This document shows positions 50,014 to 59,015 of a stretch of DNA of 64,000 nucleotides, in pieces (within the stretch, counting starts at the first letter, position 1; each line of letters starts with the position of its first letter). The stretch comes from Dysgonomonas sp. PF1-14 (lineage in GTDB: Bacteria > Bacteroidota > Bacteroidia > Bacteroidales > Dysgonomonadaceae). Below the pieces are notes generated by a model. The model had not been told where the DNA came from and did no database searches. It saw only the letters and a list, made by a program, of their open reading frames with translations. The DNA lies in the NCBI RefSeq assembly GCF_029892965.1, contig NZ_JARXWN010000016.1:1-64000 (forward strand). The letters run 5' to 3'. The translations under genes were made by a program, and so were the position numbers.

Positions 50014-50289
50014 TTTTAACTAAAACCTCACATTTCTTACAAGTTTATTAGTTTATAGTCTACTAGCTTGCTAGCTAGCATTATTTTCTGTTTTTCGTAT
50101 GGGCTGACACGCGGGTCTGCCCGTTTATCTGATCTTCGGGCGAACACATGGGTTCGCCCCTACAAGCTCGTTCCCTTTTTGGGCTTTGCAACCCCCTCTC
50201 ACTTTGGAGAGGGTCGGGGTGAGGTGAATTTTAACTAAAACCTGACAATAGTTACAAGTTTATTAGTTTATAGTCTATTAGCTTGCTAG
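50014..50289 (+). repeat. Direct repeat pair of family 1 flanking GC-rich palindromes
   Basis: Copies at 50014-50074 and 50229-50289 are each 61 bases. Both start TTTTAACTAAAACCT and share TTACAAGTTTATTAGTTTAT then AGTCTA-TAGCTTGCTAG, with a few differences. They bracket the hairpin cluster at 50101-50213 like the ends of a small inserted element or a duplicated target. Confidence 0.85.
50101..50213. repeat. Cluster of three REP-like palindromes
   Basis: GGGCTGAC...GTCTGCCC (50101-50123, imperfect), GGGCGAAC-ACATGG-GTTCGCCC (50138-50159, perfect 8-base arms) and CCCTCTC-ACTTTG-GAGAGGG (50194-50213, perfect 7-base arms with outer ACCCC/GGGGT). Sequences of this look are scattered through many bacterial genomes between genes. 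They may also terminate the minus-strand M20 transcript. Confidence 0.75.
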
Positions 50290-50342
50290 TTTGATTTTTC
50301 CTATTTCTTGTACACTAGAACTCTATAATCTAGTACACTAGT

Positions 50343-50381
50343 TTTTAACTAAAACCTTACAAACCCGACAGAAATTTCAAC
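50343..50381 (+). repeat. Dispersed intergenic repeat, family 1, third local copy
   Basis: Starts TTTTAACTAAAACCTTACAA then CCCGACAGAAATTTCAA. Nearly identical to the inverted copy at 39491-39530, and sharing only the first 15 or so bases with the two copies just upstream, so the family has at least two subtypes. Confidence 0.8.
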
Positions 50382-50478
50382 TTTTAAATTACATACGCTT
50401 CGCCGCTGCACTCATAATTTATAATTGACTTCGTCTTATAGATAAATCTTTTCCTTCTTTATACGCTTATCCTATAAC

Positions 50479-51936
50479 TCACCTCTTCACCCTGTAATCG
50501 AGTGCTGGCTTACGGTCTCCCAACAAAGGCTCATACTTAAAATCGGCTCCCCTGCGCTTCTCAAATTCTTCTTTGATTTCTTTTACTAATTCAGGATTTG
50601 TATATAATGCGATAGCCGAAAGGCTGAATACCTTTGCTGTATTGATCAAAGATTTTGTGCCGATGGTGGTTCCTCCCACTGCGACGTTCTGCCAACTATG
50701 TCCTGCACTGCCGGGTACGAATGTAGCTGTATTGAAGCTTACGGTAGGAACAACCCAGCTTATATCGCCCACATCGGATGAACCACCTCCTGTTGAAGGT
50801 TTCTCGTCCGCCAATGGCTTCACCGATTTCACTTCTTCCAATGCACTGATATCCTTATTTAATCCTTTCGCTATTTCTTCCGCAAAAGCTCTTTCGCGTG
50901 CATCGTAATGCACACCTCCCACAATTTCCAGATTACGTTGTACGAGTTCCGACAATTTCCGATTATTCAGACGCTCGTAAAAGCCGGAGATAATTTCCGA
51001 TTTTACCTTTGTCTGAGTTCCCAAAGCTGCGCCTTCGGCAGCCTGACCAATCCAAGCTACGAGTTCTTTCAGTATCTCCCTTTTCGGACTGCGGATATAG
51101 TATGATACTCTGGCATAGTCAGGTACTACATTCGGTGCTTCCCCGCCATTAGAAATCACATAATGTATGCGTGACGAAGTAGGCACATGTTCGCGAAGCA
51201 GATTGACCATATAATTGAGAGCCTCTACTCCATCGAGAGCTGAACGACCTTTATCTGGACTTCCCGCTGCATGGGTAGCAATACCATAAAAACTATAATC
51301 TACCATCTGTATGGCTGTGCCTGTACCTGTAGTAACTCCATTACCTGTAGCGGGATGCCAGTCGAGAACAATATCGACATCTTTGAACAAGCCGTCACGT
51401 ACCATATAGACCTTTCCGCCACCGCCTTCTTCGGCCGGAGTACCGAAAACTTTTATCGTCCCTGTATGCTTTTCTGCATTGAGCCACTGTGCGATAGCAA
51501 CAGCACCGGCGGCGGCTCCCACACCGAAGGCATTATGTCCGCAACCATGTCCGGCTCCACCTTCGACTAAAGGTTTACGATATGGTACTGTATCCTGCGA
51601 CAGACCAGGTAGCGCATCGAACTCAGCAAGCACAGCTATCACAGGATGCCCCGATCCGTAGCTGGCAACAAATGCCGTAGGCATACCGGCTACTCCTGCC
51701 TCAACTGTAAATCCATTACTTTTAAGGTGATTCTGCAACAAAGCTGAACTCTTCGTTTCCAGAAACCCTAGTTCGGGATCGCTCCAAATTGTTTTCTGTA
51801 GCTTATCATATACAGAGAAGGATTTGTCCAGATAACTTATAGACACATTATCTAAAGGGCTGCTTTCTTTGTCTGCCTGTGCAAATAATGCAGAGGCTGA
51901 TACTATAAGGGAGATTATCAGAAGTATTTTTTTCAT
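50479..51936 (-). CDS. Exported M20 amidohydrolase, AbgB-like
   Basis: Periplasmic metallo-amidohydrolase (signal 1-20, ALFAQ) of the M20 peptidase family. Metal-site motif GHGCGHNAFGVG (C132, H134), catalytic EE pair at 169-170 in TPAEEGGGG, and HPATG at about 196 match the AbgB (p-aminobenzoyl-glutamate hydrolase) branch of M20D. The inserted dimerisation domain runs about 215-325. Such enzymes hydrolyse amide bonds of N-acyl or peptide-like amino acids. Here it follows SusC, SusD and a TlpA-like protein in the same direction, 253 bases after the TlpA gene, across a hairpin repeat, so it may be co-regulated rather than strictly co-transcribed. Exact substrate unknown. Confidence 0.9.
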   Translation of the reverse strand: MKKILLIISLIVSASALFAQADKESSPLDNVSISYLDKSFSVYDKLQKTIWSDPELGFLETKSSALLQNHLKSNGFTVEAGVAGMPTAFVASYGSGHPVIAVLAEFDALPGLSQDTVPYRKPLVEGGAGHGCGHNAFGVGAAAGAVAIAQWLNAEKHTGTIKVFGTPAEEGGGGKVYMVRDGLFKDVDIVLDWHPATGNGVTTGTGTAIQMVDYSFYGIATHAAGSPDKGRSALDGVEALNYMVNLLREHVPTSSRIHYVISNGGEAPNVVPDYARVSYYIRSPKREILKELVAWIGQAAEGAALGTQTKVKSEIISGFYERLNNRKLSELVQRNLEIVGGVHYDARERAFAEEIAKGLNKDISALEEVKSVKPLADEKPSTGGGSSDVGDISWVVPTVSFNTATFVPGSAGHSWQNVAVGGTTIGTKSLINTAKVFSLSAIALYTNPELVKEIKEEFEKRRGADFKYEPLLGDRKPALDYRVKR

Positions 51937-52030
51937 ATTGGTTATTATATTAATGCGAAGTAGTAGTTAGATAAATTTACGTGAGTTTGATATAATAACA
52001 TCTAAATATCAACCTGTTACGTATTTTTAT

Positions 52031-52126
52031 TGTGAACTTTGTGTAAACCTTGTGTTCTTTGTGGTTGAGTCTTATTTCTTACCACAAAGGACACGAAGAT
52101 AAGCCGCAAAGAACACAAGATTTTAG
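52031..52126. repeat. Repeat family 2, inverted cluster between M20 and TlpA genes
   Basis: CTTGTGTTCTTTGTGGT (52049-52065) is mirrored by ACCACAAAGGACACGAAG (52081-52098) across a 15-base loop, and a further GCAAAGAACACAAG follows at about 52106-52119. The unit AC-CACGAAGGACAC-AAG also appears at 53208-53232 and 57918-57955. The inverted pair can form a long hairpin in the intergenic transcript. Confidence 0.8.
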
Positions 52127-52189
52127 TCAATCGTTCTGGCAAACAAAGAGCTTGTTTAAATTTTATAGCAAATCTTATTTATATCCTAT

Positions 52190-53176
52190 TTATTTTAATA
52201 AGCCAGCCAATGTTTTACCTAATTCTTCTCCTTTGAGGTTCTTAGCTACAATCACCCCATCCTTATCTACCAACACATTGGATGGTATAGCTCTCACTCC
52301 ATACAGTTTGGCAGGCTCACTATCCCAGAATAATAGATCGGAAACATGAGTCCATGTGAGGTTATCTTTCGCTATAGCAGCAGTCCATGCCTCTTTGTTC
52401 TTATCGAGCGATACGGCAAATACATTAAATCCCTTCCCTTTATACTCGTTATATACTTTTACGATATTAGGATTCTCCTTGCGGCAAGGACCACACCACG
52501 ATGCCCAGAAGTCGATCAGCAAATACCCTTTACCCAGATGGTCGGATAATTTTACAGGATTCCCGTTCGGATCGTTAGCCGTAAAATCAGGAGCTTGCTT
52601 ACCTACCGAAACTACTTCCAGCGTTTTTGTCAGATCATTCAGAACCTGTACGTATGGCGTTTCCCATAACGATGAATCGAGCAGTTGTACATTCGCCTTT
52701 ATTTCTTCCGGAGATAGCCTGTATGAAAAATCGCGATACAGCGCATAGGCCGAAACCAAAGCCTTAGGATTAGCTTTGATAAACTCGTCTATTTTCACAT
52801 CTTTATCTTTCTTATACGCCACATAAAGGTCTTGCAATGCAGATCCCGTAACTACACTATTTCTGTAATAAGAAGATGAATCGAGCTTCACAGTTACAGG
52901 ATTATTGTCCAGAAACAACAGCAAGGAACCCTGTGTCGTATCCACACTCAAACCGTATATTTCGGGTAGCTGAACATTCCTCGAGAAGCTGAATTGTCCG
53001 TTCGCTATTTCGGTCGAATCTATTACATAATACATCTTATTTTCAAACTTCTGTAAATACACCTTACCACTCGGAATACCTTCTACTGTACCGGACAGCG
53101 ACAGATTTCCCTGTTCTTTCTTTGTACAGGATATAACGCTGACAAGTACAATCATTGAAAACAATATCTTTCTCAT
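52190..53176 (-). CDS. TlpA-type thiol-disulfide lipoprotein with DUF4369-like domain
   Basis: Lipoprotein (lipobox VISC, Cys17) of 328 residues. The N-terminal DUF4369-like beta domain (about 22-110, LSGTVEGIPSGKVYLQ) precedes a helical linker and a thioredoxin/AhpC-TSA domain (about 190-328). The redox site is WASWCGPCRKEN with C228 and C231, and the cis-proline loop is AIPSNVLVD. It would reduce or isomerise disulfides in the cell envelope. It lies 86 bases after susD in an operon with SusC, SusD and a binding protein; a redox protein in an importer operon suggests a thiol-containing or disulfide-linked substrate. Confidence 0.92.
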   Translation of the reverse strand: MRKILFSMIVLVSVISCTKKEQGNLSLSGTVEGIPSGKVYLQKFENKMYYVIDSTEIANGQFSFSRNVQLPEIYGLSVDTTQGSLLLFLDNNPVTVKLDSSSYYRNSVVTGSALQDLYVAYKKDKDVKIDEFIKANPKALVSAYALYRDFSYRLSPEEIKANVQLLDSSLWETPYVQVLNDLTKTLEVVSVGKQAPDFTANDPNGNPVKLSDHLGKGYLLIDFWASWCGPCRKENPNIVKVYNEYKGKGFNVFAVSLDKNKEAWTAAIAKDNLTWTHVSDLLFWDSEPAKLYGVRAIPSNVLVDKDGVIVAKNLKGEELGKTLAGLLK

Positions 53177-53207
53177 ATCTTTTATTTTATTATTATATTA
53201 TTTTTTT

Positions 53208-53232
53208 ACCACGAAGGACACAAGGATTTTTA
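53208..53232. repeat. Repeat family 2 copy between TlpA and SusD genes
   Basis: ACCACGAAGGACACAAGG with a T-rich tail. It is followed by CTCATAATTTATAATT at 53248-53263, a 16-base sequence also present at 50411-50426. Confidence 0.75.
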
Positions 53233-53262
53233 ATTCATAACTTATAACTCATAATTTATAAT

Positions 53263-54801
53263 TCACTCTGAAGGTTTCCATCCGTTATCCCTTGCTGTTG
53301 CAAGCTCTCCGTATATACCTGTTTCCCCTGCATGCTCGATACCTCCGAAACTATACAGATCAGCCCTGATAAGTTCCAGTTGTTTCTGAGGAATCGGATA
53401 TTCGGTAGGTGTACCCCCTATGAGAAGATCGTTGCGCCTCATAAATGTGAACGGAACAAAAGCACCACCCGCACCGTCTATCTCAACAGCATATTCATAA
53501 TGCAATGCTTTTCTCAAAGCATCTTCCGTAGCAGCTACATCAGGCAACAGACCTTTCGCTTTTCGGGAGGCATCAGGTGCATTCAACTCTGCTGCTGCTC
53601 CTGTATAATCTTTAAGGCAGAATTTTGATTCAGCTCTCAACAGGCGCAATTCTTCTGTCAGGAAATAAGGATTGATAGCACCGGGCACATTCAGATTGTT
53701 GCTGTTGTTTGCCCATCGTTTTCTTTTATAGTTGCTGAATAATCCCCGCCCACGCGCTTCCAGCAGAATACCGAAGTTAGTCGTATATTCAAAATACTCG
53801 TGAAAGCGTTTGTCATCCGTCTCTACAGGGCCAAGTATGGTAGGTGCGGCAGGGTAGTAATTCGGATAGTTCCCTGTATTATCGGCCAGATAAGCTACTT
53901 TGATATCGACAGGCAGATAAGCTCCGCCGCTATACAGATACACCAAACGGTCTACCAACGCATTATAATAACCTCCGGGCACTGTCGAGATAAGAAAATC
54001 TGATGTCAATCCTTTTTCGGCGTAAGCCAGAACACGCTTCCAATGATTTTCGCCGAGAGCCTGCGCTTCGGCTTTATCTCTTGCCTGTGATGACAATATA
54101 CGTGCAGCTATCGAATTTGCCAGTCTGACGAATTGCTCTTTATCGATAGGTGTTTCTATCAGAAAGTCAAAATTGAAATCAGATGAAGCTTCGGCCAGTG
54201 CTATCGATTTATCTATCAATGCAATTCCGTTTGCAATCAGGTCTTTATACGAATCAGGGAATGCAGCCTCTTTGACAGAGGTATTATCTACAATTATACC
54301 GCGATCGTAGATAACACCCAGATAACCCTGTGATACTCCTTTGGCATAATATGCCCCGATAAGGCAGTCGGTAGTACGGTCGTTCCCCGCATCGTCATAG
54401 GCTTTTATGTTCTGATTCTCGATAAGGTCTATCACTTTGGTGGCATCCAGATTGGCCTGATAGAAATTGTTATAGAACGGAGTCAATGTGGCTGCATACC
54501 CTCTGGCAGCAGAGTTGTTGACAATCCTCACTCTGGGCTCTTTTGCATAATCCCACCACGAACCATTTCCGTTTGTATTCGTTGTCTGGTCGGCAAGCAG
54601 GCTGAAATGTACTCCGGCTGCACTCGTTGTGGTATTGAATGTTGTTTGCACACTACTCGTAGTCAATGAATAACTAAAAGTTTTTATTTTTGTTGCCGCT
54701 TCTTCGTTGGTCAGTGTAGACGGATCGTCGAAATCCATAGATTCGCACGATGCGAAAGCTATTGCAAGCAGAAATATATATGGATATAAAATTGTTCTCA
54801 T
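53263..54801 (-). CDS. SusD/RagB-family lipoprotein, divergent
   Basis: Surface lipoprotein of 512 residues (lipobox FASC, Cys19). It is related to SusD/RagB but its helical core is less canonical: FYQANLDATKVIDLIENQN (about 108), IGAYYAKGVSQGYLGVIYDR (about 147-166), ANSIAARILSSQARDKAEAQ (about 227-246), and a C-terminal ALHYEYAVEIDGAGGAFVPF with FTFMRRNDLL. It pairs with the SusC immediately upstream in transcription (6-base gap). The divergence from the three glycan-locus SusDs in this window fits a RagB-like role, possibly peptide or other non-sugar binding. That role is inference from the TlpA and M20 neighbours. Confidence 0.9.
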   Translation of the reverse strand: MRTILYPYIFLLAIAFASCESMDFDDPSTLTNEEAATKIKTFSYSLTTSSVQTTFNTTTSAAGVHFSLLADQTTNTNGNGSWWDYAKEPRVRIVNNSAARGYAATLTPFYNNFYQANLDATKVIDLIENQNIKAYDDAGNDRTTDCLIGAYYAKGVSQGYLGVIYDRGIIVDNTSVKEAAFPDSYKDLIANGIALIDKSIALAEASSDFNFDFLIETPIDKEQFVRLANSIAARILSSQARDKAEAQALGENHWKRVLAYAEKGLTSDFLISTVPGGYYNALVDRLVYLYSGGAYLPVDIKVAYLADNTGNYPNYYPAAPTILGPVETDDKRFHEYFEYTTNFGILLEARGRGLFSNYKRKRWANNSNNLNVPGAINPYFLTEELRLLRAESKFCLKDYTGAAAELNAPDASRKAKGLLPDVAATEDALRKALHYEYAVEIDGAGGAFVPFTFMRRNDLLIGGTPTEYPIPQKQLELIRADLYSFGGIEHAGETGIYGELATARDNGWKPSE

Positions 54802-54807
54802 AATCGT

Positions 54808-57800
54808 TTAAAACTGAATTGTTAGTTTAGCTGAAATAGTACGGTAAGTAGGGTAATTGAAGAAGTCGCCCGAACGTGCGCTGCTGTATCCCTCACCGTC
54901 TACATTTACTCCTTTAAAGTTTGTCAATTGGACTAGGTTGCGGCCAATGAGTGAAAAGCGTGCATTTCGTACCAATTTATTTACACCTAGTTTCTTTACC
55001 GGAATCTGATAAGACAAGGCCAGTTCTCTCAGGGCTACATATCCGCTGCTTTCTACCCAATAGTCGGTAGGTAGTTGAGCATTGAATACTTGTGTAGTAA
55101 AGTTGAGAGGATAACCCATCCGTGCTGTCTGATCCGAGAATTCTGACCGATAGAGATAAGTAAGATACTGCACTGTTTCATTATATTTATCTCCGCCCTG
55201 CTTCCAGTCTATCACTGCATAGAGCGAAAAAGGCCCGTATGTGAAAGTATTGCTAAAGCCTACAAGAAAATCAGGTTGTGCATCTCCGATTTTCTTCGTA
55301 TTTCCTGTGGCAGAGTTCACATAAAAGACCGGAGCTTCGTCTTTAGTTCCCAATTTGCTTTTCTCCACAACGATACCTACATTGTTTACCACATAGTCAT
55401 TTACGCGTTTTGTACCGTCTCCCGCATTTGTTACATAGCCTTCGTTATTGGTTTCCAGTTGAGACAAGTCTGTAAAGATGCTGTATCCCCAGATAGCAGA
55501 TGTACTCAGCCCTGCTGCACGTCGGTAATCACCATCGGTAAACTCAGGCACATCGCCCAGTGATGTAATCTTACTGCGTACGCGGCTGAATGTAACCCCT
55601 GTGTCCCATGAGAAATTCTTACGGTCAATAACCCTACCCGATATTTCCAGTTCTACCGAGTTCGACTTCACCTTTCCCAGATTGTCATAGATGGTAGCAG
55701 AACCCGAAAGCGGAGCAAATGAAGGTACTTCAATAAAATCGTGTTTGCTTTTCGAAAAGGCATAATTGAATTGTACATTCAGTATATTGGCAATAATAGC
55801 GTCGAAGCCTATCTCAGTTTCTTCGGTGATTGCCCGTTTCAGATCAGTATTGTCATTCTGAGTATAGCTCACACCGCCCGAACTGGTAAGTGTCACCTTA
55901 CTGTCTTTTGCCCCGAAAGGAGGTAAGCTTCCTGCCTGACCGTAAGCTACACGCAATTTAAGTTCTGTTACAGGATCCAGTTTTAGATCTTCAGTAAGGC
56001 GATAGGCTACTGCCGCACGTGGAAAGAATGCCCAACCGACATCACTACCGAAACGGGAGCTTTTATCTAATCGCCCAAGCAGGTCTATAAATAGCTTGTC
56101 TTTCCATCCTGCTTTTACATTGAGAAAATGACCATAGTTTACTGTCTTTTCCCACTCGGAATCTATCGTTCTGGTTGAAGCTTCTGTAACATCAAGGGAT
56201 TTGACCGGAGCTGTCAGGTTATAACCGTTGGCGCTGAACCCGTCCAGTTCGGTAGACTCATACACAGACTTAACGGCTGCACCGAAATCGAGATTACCGA
56301 AAGTCTTATTATAGTTGACCTGCACCTGCCCGTTCTTAGCACTTATATTTCGCGTCGATTTTCCATAATACCCATTATTCTTCGTTACATCCTTCGATGG
56401 CGTTTCGTATCCTATCGGGTAATAATCTTCAGTATTGTAGAACTGCTTCTGAATGGAATATGAGGCTTCGGCACTCAGTTGCTCAGTGAGTTTGTATTTC
56501 GCCTTACCGCCGATCAACAGATTCTGGGTTTTATATTTATATTCTCTTACGGTCAACTCATACAACGGATTAACCAGTATTGTCGACAACAGGTCGGCTC
56601 CATCGGGAGCAAGCATATAATAACCAGCAGCATCTTTTTGTTTCAGGTTGACAAAGGGCTCTACCAGCTGAGTAGCGTACAGAAGCCCGTTACTTCCGTC
56701 AGAAGTAGCATACGAAGGGGTATCATCTACATTATATTGTGTGGTCAGTTCTACCTCTAATTTATCGGTAAGCTTGTATCCCAGATTCGATAAAAAGCTT
56801 CGTCTTGTATCTGAATCTATCGCATCGGATATACCGCCTTTCGACTGGTTTTGGAAAGAGACATAAAAATTATACTTATCCCCGCTTGCTGATAATGAAA
56901 CTGCGTTGGAATAAAAAACTCTTGTACCCAGCACATTGTCGACATTGTTATAATAATCCTTGTATGGATGCAGATTTACCGAGTAACCATTATCCTGATA
57001 GTCGATAGTGCGCTTTCCGGCAGTCAATGCAAATGAGTTATCTCCATTTACTTTGAAGTGGTGATATTTCGAAGTGGCTGGGGTGCGCAGTACACTGTTG
57101 AAGCCAAGTTCATTATCCAATACCACTGAGAACTTCTCACCTTTCCCTTTCTTGGTGATAACCTGAATAACACCACCTTCTCCGCGTGTACCGTACAAAG
57201 CTGATGCTGCTGCACCTTTCACTACCTCGATAGTCTCAATATCGCCCGGATTGATGTCCGACAAAGACAAGGCAGTCACAAAGCCGTCTACTACGATCAG
57301 GGGCTTTATATTTCCCGATACGGATTTAGCGCCTCTGAGATAGACCGTCGCTCCCTGATTGCCTTCCGACTGATCGATACGAAGCCCTGCTACTTTACCC
57401 CTTAATGTAGTGGAGGCATCTGTGGCAGGCACAGTATTTATCAGGTTATTATCAACTTTTGTAAGAGCAAAGGACAGCCCCTTTCTGGTAGTTCCCTGAG
57501 CTACACCTGTTACAACGATTTCGTCAAGAATATTCTGACTTTCGGATAGTGAGATCGTAATGTCTTCACCCGATTCGTAAACATCTATCTCCTGTGTTTT
57601 ATAGCCTAAGAAGGAAATAAGAAGCGTAATAGGAAGCGGCTTATTTACAGTCAGTTCAAATTTACCGTCAAAATCTGCCTGAGCTGCATTGGTTGTCGAT
57701 TTTACTTTTACCAATGCCCCCGATACAGGGATACCGCTACGATCGTCCAATACTTTCCCTTTTATTGTGACTTGCGCCTGTGTGACAAGCGAGGAAAAGA

Positions 57801-57882
57801 TAAGGAAAATGAGGAACAGATAAGGCTGTTTTTTCTCCTGTAAGGATAATATTTTACCCTTAAATAATTGTATAATTGTCAT
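54808..57882 (-). CDS. SusC/RagA-family TonB-dependent importer
   Basis: Outer-membrane importer of 1024 residues. The signal peptide is preceded by an unusually long N-region (MTIIQLFKGKILSLQEKKQP), with the hydrophobic core at about 20-35 and cleavage after TQAQ. Then a carboxypeptidase-regulatory-like domain (VTIKGKVLDDRSGIPVSG), plug start DEIVVTGVAQGTTRKGLSFA, TVYLRGAKSVSGNIKPLIVV, ASALYGTRGEGGVIQVITKK, and a barrel ending TISAKLTIQF. The GVAQGTTRKGLSFA plug sequence is unlike the GYGT-RKSDLTG form of the other SusCs here and marks a different subgroup. Forms a pair with the divergent SusD. Confidence 0.94.
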   Translation of the reverse strand: MTIIQLFKGKILSLQEKKQPYLFLIFLIFSSLVTQAQVTIKGKVLDDRSGIPVSGALVKVKSTTNAAQADFDGKFELTVNKPLPITLLISFLGYKTQEIDVYESGEDITISLSESQNILDEIVVTGVAQGTTRKGLSFALTKVDNNLINTVPATDASTTLRGKVAGLRIDQSEGNQGATVYLRGAKSVSGNIKPLIVVDGFVTALSLSDINPGDIETIEVVKGAAASALYGTRGEGGVIQVITKKGKGEKFSVVLDNELGFNSVLRTPATSKYHHFKVNGDNSFALTAGKRTIDYQDNGYSVNLHPYKDYYNNVDNVLGTRVFYSNAVSLSASGDKYNFYVSFQNQSKGGISDAIDSDTRRSFLSNLGYKLTDKLEVELTTQYNVDDTPSYATSDGSNGLLYATQLVEPFVNLKQKDAAGYYMLAPDGADLLSTILVNPLYELTVREYKYKTQNLLIGGKAKYKLTEQLSAEASYSIQKQFYNTEDYYPIGYETPSKDVTKNNGYYGKSTRNISAKNGQVQVNYNKTFGNLDFGAAVKSVYESTELDGFSANGYNLTAPVKSLDVTEASTRTIDSEWEKTVNYGHFLNVKAGWKDKLFIDLLGRLDKSSRFGSDVGWAFFPRAAVAYRLTEDLKLDPVTELKLRVAYGQAGSLPPFGAKDSKVTLTSSGGVSYTQNDNTDLKRAITEETEIGFDAIIANILNVQFNYAFSKSKHDFIEVPSFAPLSGSATIYDNLGKVKSNSVELEISGRVIDRKNFSWDTGVTFSRVRSKITSLGDVPEFTDGDYRRAAGLSTSAIWGYSIFTDLSQLETNNEGYVTNAGDGTKRVNDYVVNNVGIVVEKSKLGTKDEAPVFYVNSATGNTKKIGDAQPDFLVGFSNTFTYGPFSLYAVIDWKQGGDKYNETVQYLTYLYRSEFSDQTARMGYPLNFTTQVFNAQLPTDYWVESSGYVALRELALSYQIPVKKLGVNKLVRNARFSLIGRNLVQLTNFKGVNVDGEGYSSARSGDFFNYPTYRTISAKLTIQF

Positions 57883-57917
57883 GTTCTAATGCTTTTTTAG
57901 ATAACTCTTTTCTTTTT

Positions 57918-57955
57918 ACCACGAAGGGCACGAAGTTTTTTCACGAAGGACACAA
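57918..57955. repeat. Repeat family 2 copies between SusC and binding-protein genes
   Basis: ACCACGAAGGGCACGAAG followed at once by TTTTTTCACGAAGGACACAA: two tandem degenerate units. With 52031-52126 and 53208-53232, all three gaps longer than 75 bases within this gene set carry the unit. Confidence 0.75.
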
Positions 57956-57961
57956 TCAAGC

Positions 57962-58888
57962 CTATCTCAGGTTCATTGTATATAATACCTCATCTAGCTT
58001 CTTTATCTGATGCGATAGTAATTTATCGTCCGGATTCAAGATACCGTAGCTGTGGTTGAACGCTTTACCTTCTGTCAGAACCCATACAAGAAATTCTTTC
58101 ACCGATTTGTTTTCGGCAGTATATGCAAAGCCGATATTCTCTACGGGAATGAGGTTGACAGGTTCGGATTCCAGCAAACCCATCAGATTATCGATATCAA
58201 CCGATTCGCCAAAATAACTCCGATATTCCTTTTTAACATCTAATGGGAGAATGGAAATATTGGCTTTCAGCTTACGACTACTAATGTCGAATATATTACC
58301 TAAAGCATTGAAAGTTATACCCGTTTTATCCTTCTGTATGGCATTAATAAGAAATACATCATCTCCTGAGATTTTCTTGCCTTTCAGACTTGAAGAGGTG
58401 TAACCGAAATACGATGCAAAGCTATGTGCCACAGATTCTTCATTGTTTCCCGAATAGATGGTTACTTCCGTAGCAGGAGTTGAAGAATCCTCATCTTCGT
58501 CGGGTATATCCTTCTCGAAAAACAGGTCTTTAATGCGCTTATCATTCAGCTTCTTTTTAGAGAGTTCGCCTAGTAAGGGGTTTTCTTTTCCTGCAACAGG
58601 CAGGATAGCATAACGACCGAAGAACAGTACCTGTTCGCTGACTTGCTGCTTATTCTTATTAGCTATAACCACTTTAAGCGAAATGTCATCTGCTTTCACA
58701 GTGTTGTCTGCCAGCTTGATGCTTACATCAGGATTTGCCTTTGAGTATTCGGTTATCCATTTTTCGATAAGCGGAGATGCGAAGCGCGTACTTTTTATAT
58801 ATATGGTTTCTTTTGCTTCATCCTGCGCAGATACAGATGCAGTGATAGCAAACACGAATAGTGCCAGTATAAGACTTCTCGTTTTCAT
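57962..58888 (-). CDS. Periplasmic PstS-like substrate-binding protein, no cognate ABC genes
   Basis: Exported protein of 308 residues (signal 1-21, SVSAQ) with the look of a type-2 periplasmic-binding domain: an opening strand IYIKSTRFASPLIEKWITEY (about 29-48), NPDVSIKLADN, a hinge strand around FFGRYAILPVAG (about 90-101), YSGNNEESVAHSF (about 145) and a final EFLVWVLTEGKAFNHSYGIL near 265-284. A PstS-type TSGGG motif is absent, so phosphate is unlikely. No ABC permease or ATPase is near. It is first in an operon with SusC and SusD, after a long leader carrying a Cys-rich ORF. It might hand substrate from SusC to an inner-membrane carrier. Confidence 0.78.
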   Translation of the reverse strand: MKTRSLILALFVFAITASVSAQDEAKETIYIKSTRFASPLIEKWITEYSKANPDVSIKLADNTVKADDISLKVVIANKNKQQVSEQVLFFGRYAILPVAGKENPLLGELSKKKLNDKRIKDLFFEKDIPDEDEDSSTPATEVTIYSGNNEESVAHSFASYFGYTSSSLKGKKISGDDVFLINAIQKDKTGITFNALGNIFDISSRKLKANISILPLDVKKEYRSYFGESVDIDNLMGLLESEPVNLIPVENIGFAYTAENKSVKEFLVWVLTEGKAFNHSYGILNPDDKLLSHQIKKLDEVLYTMNLR

Positions 58889-58943
58889 AATCTTTCTTTT
58901 ATTTATTTGATATTTTATTAATATTGATATGTACAGAGATTCA

Positions 58944-58966
58944 TCTATATGATGCTACGATATAGA
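58944..58966 (-). promoter_or_regulatory. AU-rich hairpin in leader of binding-protein operon
   Basis: TCTATAT and ATATAGA (7-base arms) enclose a 9-base loop, 55-80 bases before the start codon. A second small stem AGCC-GGAT-GGCT (59006-59017) overlaps the stop codon of the Cys-rich leader ORF. Neither is a strong terminator, so a control mechanism would have to act through translation or Rho. Confidence 0.35.
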
Positions 58967-59015
58967 ATAATCTGACAGAAAAGATAAAATAGGTTTGGGA
59001 AGATAAGCCGGATGG

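Larger units (their letters stand above)
49966..50478. other. Repeat-rich intergenic region
   Basis: A gap of about 510 bases without a gene. It contains three copies of repeat family 1 (50014, 50229, 50343), three GC-rich hairpins (50101-50213), and CTCATAATTTATAATT (50411-50426), which recurs at 53248-53263. The GC-rich insert is unlike the surrounding AT-rich sequence. Confidence 0.8.

Noticed and set aside
50101-50213. Possible CRISPR array
   Set aside because: The hairpins differ in sequence, are not regularly spaced and number only three; no cas genes are near.
57962-58888. Phosphate-binding protein PstS
   Set aside because: Overall fold looks PstS-like but the phosphate-loop motif is missing and no pst transport genes are present, so only a general binding-protein call is made.
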